A stretch of 43,521 bases of DNA from NCBI GenBank assembly GCA_947576945.1, contig CANPTH010000036.1, positions 1 through 43,521 on the forward strand, given 5' to 3'. The notes under the pieces are model-generated. The model saw only the letters and a program-made list of their open reading frames with translations, did no database searches and was not told the origin of the DNA. The translations under genes were made by a program, and so were the position numbers. The stretch comes from an uncultured Lachnospiraceae bacterium. Its GTDB lineage: Bacteria > Bacillota > Clostridia > Lachnospirales > Lachnospiraceae. Shown here piece after piece: positions 24,739-33,700 of this stretch. The first letter of the stretch is position 1; every line of letters starts with the position of its first letter.

Positions 24739-25164
24739 ATGGCAAAGAAAGTTACAGGATATATCAAGTTACAGATTCCTGCTGGCAAAGCTACGCCAGC
24801 GCCGCCGGTTGGTCCTGCATTGGGTCAGCATGGTGTTAATATCGTTGAATTTACGAAGCAGTTCAACGCGAGAACAGCCGATAAGGGTGACGTGATCATT
24901 CCGGTTGTTATAACAGTTTATGCAGACAGAAGCTTTAGTTTCATCACGAAGACTCCCCCTGCAGCAGTTCTTTTGAAGAAAGCATGCAACATCAAATCCG
25001 GATCTGCAGTCCCGAACAAGACGAAGGTTGCCACGATTTCCAAGGCGAAGCTTCAGGAGATTGCTGAGACCAAGATGCCCGATTTGAATGCCGCAAGCCT
25101 GGAAGCAGCGATGAGTATGATTGCCGGAACTGCAAGAAGTATGGGTATTACAGTAGAAGAGTAA
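24739..25164 (+). CDS. rplK: Ribosomal protein uL11
   Basis: A 141-residue protein of the GTPase-associated centre, needed for factor function and RelA stimulation. It opens [19 protein letters not shown], then [13 protein letters not shown], the proline-rich N-terminal domain that also binds thiostrepton. The C-terminal RNA-binding domain ends in [18 protein letters not shown] before the ATG at 24739 and the family length rule out the open upstream extension. It is 13 bases from rplA. Confidence 0.98.
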   Translation: MAKKVTGYIKLQIPAGKATPAPPVGPALGQHGVNIVEFTKQFNARTADKGDVIIPVVITVYADRSFSFITKTPPAAVLLKKACNIKSGSAVPNKTKVATISKAKLQEIAETKMPDLNAASLEAAMSMIAGTARSMGITVEE

Positions 25165-25177
25165 TGGAGGATTTGAC

Positions 25178-25867
25178 ATGAAACATGGTAAGAAATATGC
25201 AGAGGCGGCAAAGCTGGTAGACCGTTCCAGACTCTATGATACAGCGGATGCAATCGCTCTGGTGAAGAAGACAGCAACAGCTAAATTTGATGAGACCGTA
25301 GAGGTTCATATTAAGACCGGTTGTGACGGACGTCATGCAGAACAGCAGGTCCGCGGCGCGGTTGTGCTGCCGAACGGCACAGGTAAGACCGTTAAAGTAT
25401 TGGTATTTGCCAAAGGCGATAAGCTTGCAGAGGCTGAGGCGGCAGGCGCTGACCACGTAGGCGGCGACGAGTTGATTCCCAGAATTCAGAATGATGGCTG
25501 GCTGGATTTTGACGTTGTCGTAGCAACACCTGACATGATGGGCGTGGTGGGTCGCCTTGGTAAGATTCTTGGTCCGAAGGGCTTAATGCCGAACCCGAAA
25601 GCCGGTACGGTAACAATGGATGTTACGAAGGCAATTAACGATATTAAGGCCGGTAAGATCGAGTACAGACTGGATAAGGCTAATATTATTCATGTTCCGG
25701 TAGGAAAGGTTTCTTTCGAGGAAGCCAAGCTGCAGGAGAATATTGACGCGCTGATGGAGGCTATTGTTAAGGCAAGGCCGTCAGCATTGAAAGGTCAGTA
25801 TTTAAGAAGTATTACATTGGCAGCCACTATGGGTCCTGGTGTAAAGGTTAACACAGCCAAATATTAA
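25178..25867 (+). CDS. rplA: Ribosomal protein uL1
   Basis: A 229-residue protein of the mobile L1 stalk that assists E-site tRNA release and, in many bacteria, represses its own operon. Visible features: [33 protein letters not shown], and the conserved [19 protein letters not shown] loop. GGAGG precedes the ATG. A terminator follows, so rplJ needs its own promoter. The leader before rplK looks like its binding site. Confidence 0.98.
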   Translation: MKHGKKYAEAAKLVDRSRLYDTADAIALVKKTATAKFDETVEVHIKTGCDGRHAEQQVRGAVVLPNGTGKTVKVLVFAKGDKLAEAEAAGADHVGGDELIPRIQNDGWLDFDVVVATPDMMGVVGRLGKILGPKGLMPNPKAGTVTMDVTKAINDIKAGKIEYRLDKANIIHVPVGKVSFEEAKLQENIDALMEAIVKARPSALKGQYLRSITLAATMGPGVKVNTAKY

Positions 25868-25881
25868 TTTTTATATAAAGG

Positions 25882-25913
25882 GATTCCTGTCGGAGACGGT
25901 GGGAATCTTTTTT
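25882..25913 (+). terminator. Rho-independent terminator after rplA
   Basis: GATTCC (25882-25887) pairs with GGAATC (25902-25907), extended inward by GTC/GAC around GGA, and followed by six Ts (25908-25913). Confidence 0.88.
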
Positions 25914-25924
25914 GTATCCCGGAT

Positions 25925-25998
25925 TTGCGAAGGGAATTCTGCAAACGGGCTTTGCTGGTTTTATTCCCGCGAAGCAACGAGCCAGGCAGCCATGCCTG
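25925..25998 (+). other. Structured leader element upstream of the CapA-like gene
   Basis: Nested complementary blocks: TTGC/GCAA (25925-25928 with 25974-25977), GGGAAT/ATTCCC (25932-25937 with 25963-25968), and GCAAA/TTTGC (25941-25945 with 25951-25955). They make one long imperfect hairpin. It is followed by CAGGCA-GCCA-TGCCTG (25983-25998) right before the ribosome binding site. No T-tract follows. It could be a dispersed repeat or a regulatory leader; no known riboswitch was recognised. Confidence 0.5.
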
Positions 25999-26017
25999 CA
26001 GGAATAAAGAGGAGAAA

Positions 26018-27292
26018 ATGAGAAAACGACATCATAAAAAGAAATCAAATTTTATAAGACCGTTCTGTATTACCTTGATCACTGTTGTGGCGATCGGTCT
26101 TTTTGCCATGTTTTCTTTTTTGTGGATCATAGAACCGGCCAAGGCTAAGGACACCAGTCATTTTCAGCTGACCAGCAAGAGGATTGAGCAGGATGCCGCA
26201 GGCCAGGAGGCGGCAGAGGAGAGCGAACAGAGCCGGATTGACGAGATACTGCATACCAATAACAAGTATACGGATATTCTGAACGATCCGCTTTATATGG
26301 AACAGAATAATATCTATGCGAAAGATGCAGCGGATCCGACACAGGTGTCCATTGCTTTTGCCGGAGATATTCTTTTTGATACAAATTATGCGATTATGAG
26401 CAAAGTCCTGCAGAATGGAGGGGATATTGCGGGCGGTATTGCGCCTGATTTGATAAATGAGATGAAAAGTGTAGATATTATGGCGCTTAACAACGAATTC
26501 CCTTATTCTGACCGGGGAACGCCGACGCCGGAGAAACAGTTTACTTTTCGTGCGAAACCGGCAGCCGTTTCGTATTTGGGAGATATGGGAGTTGATCTTG
26601 TGTCCCTGGCCAATAATCATGCCTATGATTATGGCGAACCGGCGTTATTGGATACGCTGGATGTTCTGCGGGAGGCTGGTATTACGTATATGGGAGCCGG
26701 GCGCAATCTCGAAGAAGCGCGCAGGCCGGTGTACTATATTATCAATAATATGAAAATTGCCTTTGTGGCGGCCACACAGATCGAGAGGCTGGATAATCCT
26801 GATACGAAGGGAGCTACGGACACCTCTGCGGGAGTGTTCAGGTGCTGGAATGGTGAGAACCTGCTTGCGACTGTCAGGGAGGCGAAGGAGAACAGCGATT
26901 TTGTGATCGTATTTCTACACTGGGGAACCGAGAATACGGAAGCCATCGATTGGGCACAGGAGAAGCAGGCGCCGGAAGTTGTGGAGGCGGGAGCCGATCT
27001 GATCATCGGGGCGCATCCGCACTGCCTGCAGCAGATTGACATGATAAATGGCATACCGGTGGTATATAGTCTGGGAAACTTCTGGTTCAATTCCAAAACG
27101 GTGGACACCGGTATCATCAAAATCATATTGGATGAAAACGGCCTGAAGAGCCTGCAGTTTGTTCCCTGTCTGCAAAGCGGCTGTATGACATCTTTGGTTC
27201 AGGGAGAAGAAAAGAGCAGGATTCTGAATTATATGCGTGAACTGTCCACCGGCGTGCAGATTGATGCGGATGGTTATATTATCAGAAGGTAG
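26018..27292 (+). CDS. Membrane-anchored CapA/PgsA-like metallophosphoesterase family protein
   Basis: A 424-residue protein: a basic cytoplasmic start (RKRHHKKK), one membrane helix at about 14-38, a linker, then an extracellular CapA-type domain from about residue 105. Family motifs appear in order: FAGDILFD (115-121), ALNNEFPYSDRG, SLANNHAYDYG (197-207), LHWGTEN (300-306), GAHPHCLQ (331-338) and YSLGNFWFN (350-358). Relatives include poly-gamma-glutamate capsule protein CapA, but many homologues have no proven role and no capB/capC is near. AGAGGAG fixes the ATG at 26018. Its place between rplA and rplJ is unusual. Cell-envelope polymer handling is likely; the substrate is unknown. Confidence 0.8.
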   Translation: MRKRHHKKKSNFIRPFCITLITVVAIGLFAMFSFLWIIEPAKAKDTSHFQLTSKRIEQDAAGQEAAEESEQSRIDEILHTNNKYTDILNDPLYMEQNNIYAKDAADPTQVSIAFAGDILFDTNYAIMSKVLQNGGDIAGGIAPDLINEMKSVDIMALNNEFPYSDRGTPTPEKQFTFRAKPAAVSYLGDMGVDLVSLANNHAYDYGEPALLDTLDVLREAGITYMGAGRNLEEARRPVYYIINNMKIAFVAATQIERLDNPDTKGATDTSAGVFRCWNGENLLATVREAKENSDFVIVFLHWGTENTEAIDWAQEKQAPEVVEAGADLIIGAHPHCLQQIDMINGIPVVYSLGNFWFNSKTVDTGIIKIILDENGLKSLQFVPCLQSGCMTSLVQGEEKSRILNYMRELSTGVQIDADGYIIRR

Positions 27293-27302
27293 AGGAAGCC
27301 GC

Positions 27303-27723
27303 CGCCGATAACGCCAGGGTACGGATGTTTGGGAAAAATATGGCGGGTTGAAACTTTTTGCCAATATAAATCGTATTATAGTTGACAACATTGGAAATTT
27401 AGTTATCGGCCTAGCAGGAGCTGACGTATATGGCTCCTGCAAGAGCCGGGAACAGAAATTTGTTATGTCGTTGCTATGAAAGTCCTCGAGAAAGTCTTCG
27501 ACTTTCACAGCATGGATGGCCAGGCGGCAGGCTGAGTATGATGTAAGTTTACTATGAAAGTCTTCGACTTTCATAGCATGGATGGCCATGCGGCCCGCCA
27601 GGCGGCAGGTTAAGCATGATGTAAGTTTACTGTGAAAACAGAGGCTGAAAATTTGAATCGCTTATCACAGCTGCAGGAAGGTGTACAGGTTCCTGCAGGC
27701 TGGGAGAAAGGTATGGGTGTAAT
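27303..27723. other. Non-coding spacer with hairpins between the CapA-like and acidic genes
   Basis: About 420 bases without a credible gene. It contains GCAGGAGC/GCTCCTGC (27414-27440), the repeats described separately (27473-27633), and CTGCAGGAA/TTCCTGCAG (27671-27698), a perfect 9-bp stem just upstream of the next gene. TTGACA at 27382-27387 has no good -10 box at 16-18 bases, so a promoter here is doubtful. Confidence 0.6.
27473..27633. repeat. Tandem direct repeat with internal palindromes
   Basis: Unit A (27490-27555, 66 bases) and unit B (27556-27633, 78 bases) are nearly identical apart from a 12-base insertion in B. A truncated third start (GCTATGAAAGTC) lies at 27473-27484. Unit B with the preceding bases forms CTATGAAAGTC-TTC-GACTTTCATAG (27552-27576), a perfect 11-bp stem with a 3-base loop. 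Each unit carries a 19-codon frame (27476-27535 and 27554-27613) reading KVFDFHSMDG and ending in AAG-stop, but neither has a ribosome binding site. It is probably a dispersed intergenic repeat. Confidence 0.8.
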
Positions 27724-28311
27724 ATGGAAGTAGGACGTGGAAATCCTTTTATCAGGAATCAGTTTGCTGCAGGCGCCGCAGCAAACTCGAAGGAAGAGAA
27801 GCAGACGGCGGATTTTGACACGGCGCTGGAACGTGCGGGGAAAACTGCGGAGCAGATGAAGAACGGATCGGCAGTCGAAACGGAGCAGGAGACGGATTAC
27901 CGGCAATTCATACTGGAGAAGATGGAAGAAATGCGCGCTAAAATCAGAACCGGAACCATCCAGCCTGAAATACAGATTGGCGCTGAAGCCTATACGCAGG
28001 AAGAGTGGCAGAAGTTATTGGAAAAAATAGACGCTGCGGAGGATACGCTGCGGGAACAGATCGAAGCGGAGATAGAGGCGGCCAGAGAAGCAGCTCAGGA
28101 AGAGGAAGATAATTCTGATACCAGGATCATCACCCGGGCGGACGGGGCAAAAATTCTGGTGATCACCACACCGTTCGGAGAGATGAGTGTGGAACTTTCA
28201 GGGCCGGATGAAAGCCTGGCATATGACGATATCAGCAGGATATGCGACGATCCGGAAGAGACGCAGAATCTTGATAAAACAGTTGACAACGACGCTTCCG
28301 CTGTGTTATAG
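27724..28311 (+). CDS. Acidic helical hypothetical protein
   Basis: A 195-residue protein of no family I recognise. It is strongly acidic, with a long helical, coiled-coil-like middle (about 60-130: ILEKMEEMRAKI; EEWQKLLEKIDAAEDTL; EQIEAEIEAAREAAQEEE). A short beta-rich patch follows (ILVITTPFGEMSVEL, about 148-162) and then an acidic tail. It has no signal peptide or membrane segment. The ribosome binding site (AAAGG) is weak and about 12 bases away. Its last codons contain the -35 and -10 boxes of the rplJ promoter. It may be co-transcribed with the CapA-like gene. It looks like a real gene from its length and composition, but its function is unknown. Confidence 0.65.
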   Translation: MEVGRGNPFIRNQFAAGAAANSKEEKQTADFDTALERAGKTAEQMKNGSAVETEQETDYRQFILEKMEEMRAKIRTGTIQPEIQIGAEAYTQEEWQKLLEKIDAAEDTLREQIEAEIEAAREAAQEEEDNSDTRIITRADGAKILVITTPFGEMSVELSGPDESLAYDDISRICDDPEETQNLDKTVDNDASAVL

Positions 28312-28312
28312 T
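28283..28312 (+). promoter_or_regulatory. Sigma-A promoter of rplJ-rplL, inside the preceding CDS
   Basis: TTGACA (28283-28288), 18 bases, TATAGT (28307-28312), with TG at the extended -10 position. It overlaps the last ten codons of the acidic gene, whose stop is at 28309-28311. Confidence 0.75.
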
Positions 28313-28324
28313 ATGCAAGGTTGC

Positions 28325-28396
28325 TAAAACCATGCCGAAGACAGTAGGTGCCGTGAGACGGCGTAAGGATACCGCCTACCGAGGAGAAGAGCTGCT
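28325..28396 (+). promoter_or_regulatory. Ribosomal protein L10 leader
   Basis: The stretch has the pattern of Firmicutes L10 leaders: CCGAAGACAGTAGGTGCC, a small hairpin (GCCGTGAGACGGC), then CCGCCTACCGAGGAGAAG. GTAGG pairs with CCTAC to close the element. L10, or L10 with L7/L12, binds such leaders and favours the downstream terminator. Bounds are approximate. Confidence 0.85.
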
Positions 28397-28420
28397 ATAA
28401 GATATATTGTAGTCTGTTTC

Positions 28421-28450
28421 ATCCTTCCTGTCTTCAGGAAGGATTTTTTA
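28421..28450 (+). terminator. Attenuator terminator of the rplJ leader
   Basis: ATCCTTCCTG (28421-28430), loop TCTT, CAGGAAGGAT (28435-28444) and then Ts. It lies between the L10 leader and the rplJ ribosome binding site, as expected for feedback attenuation. Confidence 0.88.
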
Positions 28451-28495
28451 TAGAGGACTCCTATCGGCGTAAAATCTATAAGGAGGTAAATGTTA

Positions 28496-29044
28496 ATGGC
28501 AAAGGTTGAACTGAAAAAACCGATCGTAGAAGAGATTTCAGCTACCATTCAGGATGCGCAGTCAGTCGTGTTGGTCGATCACCGTGGACTTACGGTAGAG
28601 CAGGACACGGAGCTTCGTAAGCAGCTGCGTGAAGCCGGAATCACCTACAAGGTTTACAAGAACACGATGATGAATTTTGCATTTAAGGGCACGGATTTCG
28701 AATCCCTGACACCTTATCTGGAAGGCCCCAGCGCACTTGCTGTTTCCAAAGAGGACGCCACTGCGCCTGCCAGAGTACTGTGCAAATTCGCTAAGACAGC
28801 GAATGCTCTTGAAGTTAAGGGCGGCATCGTAGAGGGCACGCTTTATGACGCAAAGGGAATCGAGAATGTATCCAAGATTCCGTCCAGAGAAGAACTGCTG
28901 TCCAGATTGCTTGGCAGCATGCAGTCACCGGTTGCGAACCTGGCACGCGTACTGAATCAGATCGCGGAGAAGGGCGGCGCATCCGAGTGTGAAGCAGCGC
29001 CTGCTGCTGAGGCTCCGGCTGAGGAAGCTCCGGTAGAAGCATAA
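28496..29044 (+). CDS. rplJ: Ribosomal protein uL10
   Basis: A 182-residue base of the L7/L12 stalk, binding 23S rRNA near uL11 and carrying L12 dimers on its C-terminal helix. It opens MAKVELKKPIVEEIS, then SVVLVDHRGLTVEQDTELRK and YKVYKNTMMNFA. The C-terminal tail is Ala/Pro/Glu-rich. An ATG at 28490 is open, but AGGAGG (28481-28486) is 9 bases from ATG 28496 and only 3 from the first, and homologues begin MAK. Confidence 0.97.
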   Translation: MAKVELKKPIVEEISATIQDAQSVVLVDHRGLTVEQDTELRKQLREAGITYKVYKNTMMNFAFKGTDFESLTPYLEGPSALAVSKEDATAPARVLCKFAKTANALEVKGGIVEGTLYDAKGIENVSKIPSREELLSRLLGSMQSPVANLARVLNQIAEKGGASECEAAPAAEAPAEEAPVEA

Positions 29045-29124
29045 GCAGTGCAGAGAGGCAATCGACAGAAGAACCAGGATGTTATTGTAACAATGATAAA
29101 GAAAAATCATGGAGGTAAAAAATA

Positions 29125-29505
29125 ATGGCAAAATTATCCACTCAGGAATTTATCGACGCGATCAAAGAGTTGACCGTATTGGAATTGAATGATTTAGTAA
29201 AAGCATGTGAAGAAGAGTTCGGCGTATCTGCAGCAGCAGGCGTAGTCGTTGCAGCAGCAGGCGGAGATGCAGGCGCAGCAGCAGCTGAGGAGAAGACAGA
29301 GTTCGACGTTGAGCTGACAGAGGTTGGCCCGAATAAGGTTAAAGTTATCAAGGTTGTTCGTGAAGTAACAGGCCTTGGTCTGAAGGAAGCGAAAGACCTG
29401 GTTGACAATGCTCCGAAGATGGTGAAGGAAGCTGCATCCAAGGAAGAAGCTGAGGATGTTAAGGCGAAACTGGAAGCTGAGGGCGCTAAGGTTACTCTGA
29501 AATAA
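29125..29505 (+). CDS. rplL: Ribosomal protein bL12 (L7/L12)
   Basis: A 126-residue stalk protein that recruits translational GTPases. It has an N-terminal dimerisation helix ([18 protein letters not shown]), an alanine-rich hinge (about 35-55), and a C-terminal domain with [18 protein letters not shown] and [21 protein letters not shown] lies before the ATG. A strong terminator follows, so rplJ-rplL form a unit separate from rpoBC. Confidence 0.98.
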   Translation: MAKLSTQEFIDAIKELTVLELNDLVKACEEEFGVSAAAGVVVAAAGGDAGAAAAEEKTEFDVELTEVGPNKVKVIKVVREVTGLGLKEAKDLVDNAPKMVKEAASKEEAEDVKAKLEAEGAKVTLK

Positions 29506-29529
29506 TCGACATGAGCAGGAGAAGTTGAG

Positions 29530-29576
29530 AAAACCGTTCATGCGGACATGTTTATACAGTCCGCATGAACGGTTTT
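29530..29576 (+). terminator. Strong terminator after rplL
   Basis: Perfect 18-bp inverted repeat: AAAACCGTTCATGCGGAC (29530-29547) and its complement (29559-29576), with an 11-base loop. The GC-rich part is followed by TTTT, with more Ts at 29583-29587. Confidence 0.9.
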
Positions 29577-29610
29577 ACTGCGTTTTTCGTGTTTTTTAAG
29601 AAAATAATCG

Positions 29611-29639
29611 TTGACTCGCAAAAAAACTTGTAGTAGAAT
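29611..29639 (+). promoter_or_regulatory. Sigma-A promoter of rpoB-rpoC
   Basis: TTGACT (29611-29616), 17 bases, TAGAAT (29634-29639). Each box matches 5 of 6. It lies just after the rplL terminator and 117 bases before the rpoB start. Confidence 0.8.
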
Positions 29640-29755
29640 GGAAAATGCACTATTGTGGTGTGGTATGCTTATTTATATTATAGTTTCATGCCAACAGGCA
29701 ATCTGACAGGCAGGCTGATAAGCAGCAAATCATAAGGAACGGGGTGAAAGTGTCA

Positions 29756-32700
29756 ATGGAAAAGAACAGAATCCGTAAGACTGCAGCCGGCAGAAATACG
29801 CGTATGACCTATGCACGACAGAAGGAAGTCCTGGAAATGCCGAATCTGATCGAGGTTCAGAAGAACTCCTATCAGTGGTTTCTTAGGGAAGGACTGAAAG
29901 AAGTTTTCGACGATATCTCTCCTATCTCGGATTACAGCGGACACTTGAGTCTGGAATTTGTGGACTTTGAGTTATGCGAAGAGGATGTGAAATACTCTAT
30001 TGAGAAATGCAAAGAGAGAGATGCTACTTACGCGGCGCCTCTTAAGGTTAAGGTTCGCCTGATCAATAAGGAGAAGGATGAGATCACGGAGCACGAGATC
30101 TTTATGGGTGACCTGCCGTTGATGACAGCGACCGGGACATTTGTAATCAATGGTGCAGAGCGTGTTATCGTCAGCCAGCTGGTACGTTCTCCGGGCATTT
30201 ATTATGGAATCGGACATGATAAGATCGGAAAAAGACTGTTTTCCGCCACCGTCATCCCGAATCGCGGCGCATGGTTAGAGTATGAGACAGACTCTAATGA
30301 TGTGTTTTACGTGCGTGTGGACAGGACGAGGAAGGTGCCGATCACGGTGCTGATCCGTGCCATGGGTGTCGGTTCCAATGATGAGATCAGAGAATTATTT
30401 GGTGAAGAACCGAAGATTGAGGCCAGTTTTGCCAAGGATACTTCCGAGAACTATCAGGAAGGTCTGTTGGAGTTATATAAGAAGATCCGTCCCGGTGAGC
30501 CTTTGAGCGTGGAGAGCGCTGAGAGTCTGATCACCGCTATGTTTTTTGACCCCAGAAGATATGATTTGGCTAAAGTCGGCAGATATAAATTTAATAAGAA
30601 GTTAATGTTCCGCAACAGGATCAGACGCCATATTCTGGCGGAGGACGTGGTGGATATGACCACGGGTGAAGTGCTGGCTAAGGCGGGCGAGAAGGTTACC
30701 GTGGAGATGGCTGACGCCATTCAGAATGCTGCGGTTCCTTTTGTATGGATCCAGACAGAGGAGAAGAATGTGAAGGTTCTCTCCAATATGATGGTAGACA
30801 TCACTAACTTCGTGGACTGCAATCCCAGGGAGCTGGGCATCACGGAGCTGGTTTATTATCCCGTGCTGCAGCAGATCCTGGAGGAGTACAGCGACGATCC
30901 GGAGATGCTGGCGGAAGCGATCCACAAGAATGTGCATGAATTGATCCCCAAGCATATTACGAAGGAAGATATCCTTGCTTCCATTAATTATAATATCCAT
31001 CTGGAGTATGGTATCGGCAACGATGACGATATCGACCATCTGGGCAACAGACGTATCCGCGCGGTGGGCGAACTTCTGCAGAACCAGTACCGCATCGGTC
31101 TGTCCAGACTGGAGAGAGTGGTTCGTGAGAGAATGACCACCCATGACGCAGACGAGATCTCACCCCAGGTGCTGATCAACATCAAACCGGTACAGGCTGC
31201 CGTGAAGGAGTTCTTCGGTTCTTCCCAGCTGTCCCAGTTTATGGATCAGAATAACCCGCTCGGTGAGCTGACGCATAAGAGACGTCTTTCCGCCCTTGGT
31301 CCCGGCGGTCTGTCCCGAGACAGAGCCGGATTCGAGGTTCGTGACGTACATTATACGCACTACGGCAGAATGTGCCCCATTGAGACGCCGGAAGGTCCGA
31401 ACATCGGGCTGATCAACTCTCTGGCATCTTATGCACGGATCAATGAATATGGATTCGTGGAAGCGCCCTACCGCAAGATAGATAAATCCGATCCCCAGAA
31501 TCCGCGTGTTACTGACGAAGTTGTCTACATGACGGCGGATGAGGAAGATAATTATCACGTAGCGCAGGCATCGGCGCCTCTGGATGCCAACGGTTATTTT
31601 GCCCGTAATAATATTTCCGGACGTTTTGAGGAGGAGACGCAGGAATATCCGAAGGCCATGTTCGATTATATGGACGTGTCGCCGAAGATGGTATTCTCTG
31701 TGGCGACGGCGCTCATTCCGTTCCTGCAGAACGATGATGCCAACCGTGCGCTGATGGGTTCCAACATGCAGAGACAGGCCGTGCCGCTGCTCTTTACGGA
31801 GACCCCGGTGGTGGGAACCGGTATGGAGCCAAAGGCAGCCGTGGACTCGGGTGTCTGTGTGGTGGCGAAGAAGGCGGGTACCGTTGATTTCGTATCGGCG
31901 GATCTGATCAGGATGACTTATGATGACGGGGAGAAAGATGAATACCATCTGACCAAGTTCTCCCGCAGTAACCAGTCCAACTGCTACAACCAGAAGCCCA
32001 TTGTTTTCAAAGGAAATCATGTGGCACAGGGTGAGGTGATCGCAGACGGCCCGTCCACAGAGGGCGGTGAGCTGGCGCTGGGCAAGAACCCGCTGATCGG
32101 ATTCATGACCTGGGAAGGCTACAACTACGAGGATGCCGTGCTGCTCAGTGAGAGACTGGTACAGGAGGATGTCTATACCTCCGTACACATTGAAGAATAT
32201 GAGGCAGAAGCCCGCGACACCAAGCTGGGGCCGGAAGAGATCACCAGAGATGTTCCCGGTGTGGGTGACGAGGCGTTGAAGGATCTGGATGACAGAGGTA
32301 TCATCCGCATCGGTGCAGAAGTACGTGCCGGTGATATCCTGGTTGGTAAGGTAACTCCGAAGGGGGAGACAGAGCTGACTGCAGAGGAAAGACTGCTGCG
32401 CGCGATTTTCGGTGAGAAAGCAAGAGAAGTCAGGGATACATCCCTGAAAGTGCCTCACGGTGAATATGGTATTGTTGTGGATGCGAAAGTATTTACGAGG
32501 GAGAACGGCGACGAGCTTTCACCCGGCGTTAATCAGGCTGTCCGCATTTATATAGCACAGAAGAGAAAGATTTCCGTAGGAGATAAGATGGCCGGCCGTC
32601 ACGGTAACAAGGGTGTGGTTTCCCGCGTGCTGCCGGTAGAGGATATGCCTTATCTGCCTAACGGCCGTCCGCTGGATATCGTGCTGAATCCTCTGGGCGT

Positions 32701-33616
32701 GCCTTCCCGTATGAATATCGGACAGGTGTTGGAGATTCATTTGTCTCTGGCTGCCAGGGCGCTGGGCTTTAACGTGGCGACGCCGGTGTTTGACGGTGCG
32801 AAGGAAGATGACATTGCAGATACTCTCAAACTTGCCAATGATTATGTTAATCTGGAATGGGAAGAATTTGAAGAGAAGCATAAGGATGATATTTCGGAAG
32901 AGATCATGCAGTATCTATCCGATCACAGAGAACACCGCGAGGTATGGAAAGGTGTGGAGATTTCCAGTGATGGTAAGGTACGGCTGCGTGACGGACGGAC
33001 AGGCGAGTATTTCGATTCGCCGGTTACGATCGGACACATGCATTATCTGAAACTGCATCATCTGGTAGACGATAAGATCCATGCGCGTTCTACAGGTCCT
33101 TATTCGCTGGTAACGCAGCAGCCTCTGGGCGGTAAAGCGCAGTTCGGCGGCCAGCGTTTCGGTGAGATGGAGGTGTGGGCGCTGGAAGCATACGGTGCAG
33201 CCTACACGCTGCAGGAGATCCTGACAGTGAAATCCGACGATGTTGTCGGACGTGTTAAGACGTACGAAGCGATCATCAAGGGTGACAATATCCCGGAACC
33301 CGGCGTGCCGGAATCCTTTAAGGTACTGCTCAAGGAGCTGCAGTCCCTGGGGCTGGATGTGAGAGTGCTTCGGGATGACCAAACAGAAGTTGAGATCATG
33401 GAAACGATCGATTACGGTGAGAACGATTACCGTTATGAGATCGAGGGTGACTCCAGAAACTATGACTATGAGCAGGAATCTCTTGGTTCTATGGGATATC
33501 AGAAGCAGGAGTTTGACGAAGACAGCGGAGAGCTTGTGACCAGCGAAGACGAAGAGGACTTTGCGGAAGAAGAGATGGACGCTGACTTTGCGGAGGAAGA
33601 GACGGAGATTTTTTAA
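29756..33616 (+). CDS. rpoB: RNA polymerase beta subunit
   Basis: The 1286-residue catalytic subunit. The rifampicin-pocket region starts near residue 486 ([16 protein letters not shown], then [14 protein letters not shown]) and is wild type at the usual resistance positions, so sensitivity is predicted. [11 protein letters not shown] and the C-terminal clamp part ([20 protein letters not shown]) are present. The start at ATG 29756 is chosen because GGGGTGA lies 8 bases upstream and homologues start MEKNRI; GTG at 29744 is an alternative. The C-terminus carries about 60 extra residues, very acidic, with DFAEEE twice. Key partners are rpoC, alpha and sigma. Confidence 0.98.
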   Translation: MEKNRIRKTAAGRNTRMTYARQKEVLEMPNLIEVQKNSYQWFLREGLKEVFDDISPISDYSGHLSLEFVDFELCEEDVKYSIEKCKERDATYAAPLKVKVRLINKEKDEITEHEIFMGDLPLMTATGTFVINGAERVIVSQLVRSPGIYYGIGHDKIGKRLFSATVIPNRGAWLEYETDSNDVFYVRVDRTRKVPITVLIRAMGVGSNDEIRELFGEEPKIEASFAKDTSENYQEGLLELYKKIRPGEPLSVESAESLITAMFFDPRRYDLAKVGRYKFNKKLMFRNRIRRHILAEDVVDMTTGEVLAKAGEKVTVEMADAIQNAAVPFVWIQTEEKNVKVLSNMMVDITNFVDCNPRELGITELVYYPVLQQILEEYSDDPEMLAEAIHKNVHELIPKHITKEDILASINYNIHLEYGIGNDDDIDHLGNRRIRAVGELLQNQYRIGLSRLERVVRERMTTHDADEISPQVLINIKPVQAAVKEFFGSSQLSQFMDQNNPLGELTHKRRLSALGPGGLSRDRAGFEVRDVHYTHYGRMCPIETPEGPNIGLINSLASYARINEYGFVEAPYRKIDKSDPQNPRVTDEVVYMTADEEDNYHVAQASAPLDANGYFARNNISGRFEEETQEYPKAMFDYMDVSPKMVFSVATALIPFLQNDDANRALMGSNMQRQAVPLLFTETPVVGTGMEPKAAVDSGVCVVAKKAGTVDFVSADLIRMTYDDGEKDEYHLTKFSRSNQSNCYNQKPIVFKGNHVAQGEVIADGPSTEGGELALGKNPLIGFMTWEGYNYEDAVLLSERLVQEDVYTSVHIEEYEAEARDTKLGPEEITRDVPGVGDEALKDLDDRGIIRIGAEVRAGDILVGKVTPKGETELTAEERLLRAIFGEKAREVRDTSLKVPHGEYGIVVDAKVFTRENGDELSPGVNQAVRIYIAQKRKISVGDKMAGRHGNKGVVSRVLPVEDMPYLPNGRPLDIVLNPLGVPSRMNIGQVLEIHLSLAARALGFNVATPVFDGAKEDDIADTLKLANDYVNLEWEEFEEKHKDDISEEIMQYLSDHREHREVWKGVEISSDGKVRLRDGRTGEYFDSPVTIGHMHYLKLHHLVDDKIHARSTGPYSLVTQQPLGGKAQFGGQRFGEMEVWALEAYGAAYTLQEILTVKSDDVVGRVKTYEAIIKGDNIPEPGVPESFKVLLKELQSLGLDVRVLRDDQTEVEIMETIDYGENDYRYEIEGDSRNYDYEQESLGSMGYQKQEFDEDSGELVTSEDEEDFAEEEMDADFAEEETEIF

Positions 33617-33645
33617 GACCGGCATTCCGTTTTCGCGTGAGCATC

Positions 33646-33677
33646 ATGTTACCAGGGGCGGCTGTACCTGGTAACAT
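33646..33677 (+). other. Hairpin between rpoB and rpoC
   Basis: ATGTTACCAGG (33646-33656) pairs perfectly with CCTGGTAACAT (33667-33677) around a 10-base loop. There is no T-tract, so it is unlikely to be a strong terminator. RNase processing or stabilisation of the rpoBC transcript is possible. Confidence 0.7.
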
Positions 33678-33700
33678 ATAATCTGGAAGGAGCATGGTGA

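Noticed and set aside
27304..27410. Sigma-28-like GCCGATAA (27304-27311) and its complement near 27402-27409
   Set aside because: Neither has TAAA at 15 bases upstream on its own strand.
27382..27410. TTGACA as promoter of the acidic gene
   Set aside because: No acceptable -10 box lies 16-18 bases downstream.
26915..27589. Minus-strand open frame of 224 codons crossing the repeat units
   Set aside because: Most of it is antisense to the CapA-like gene, and the rest is the palindromic repeat read backwards. No ribosome binding site supports it.
27473..27633. CRISPR array
   Set aside because: Only two long units are directly adjacent, with no spacers of regular length and no cas genes.
31160..32458. 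Minus-strand open frame of 432 codons
   Set aside because: It lies wholly opposite rpoB; its openness follows from rpoB codon bias.
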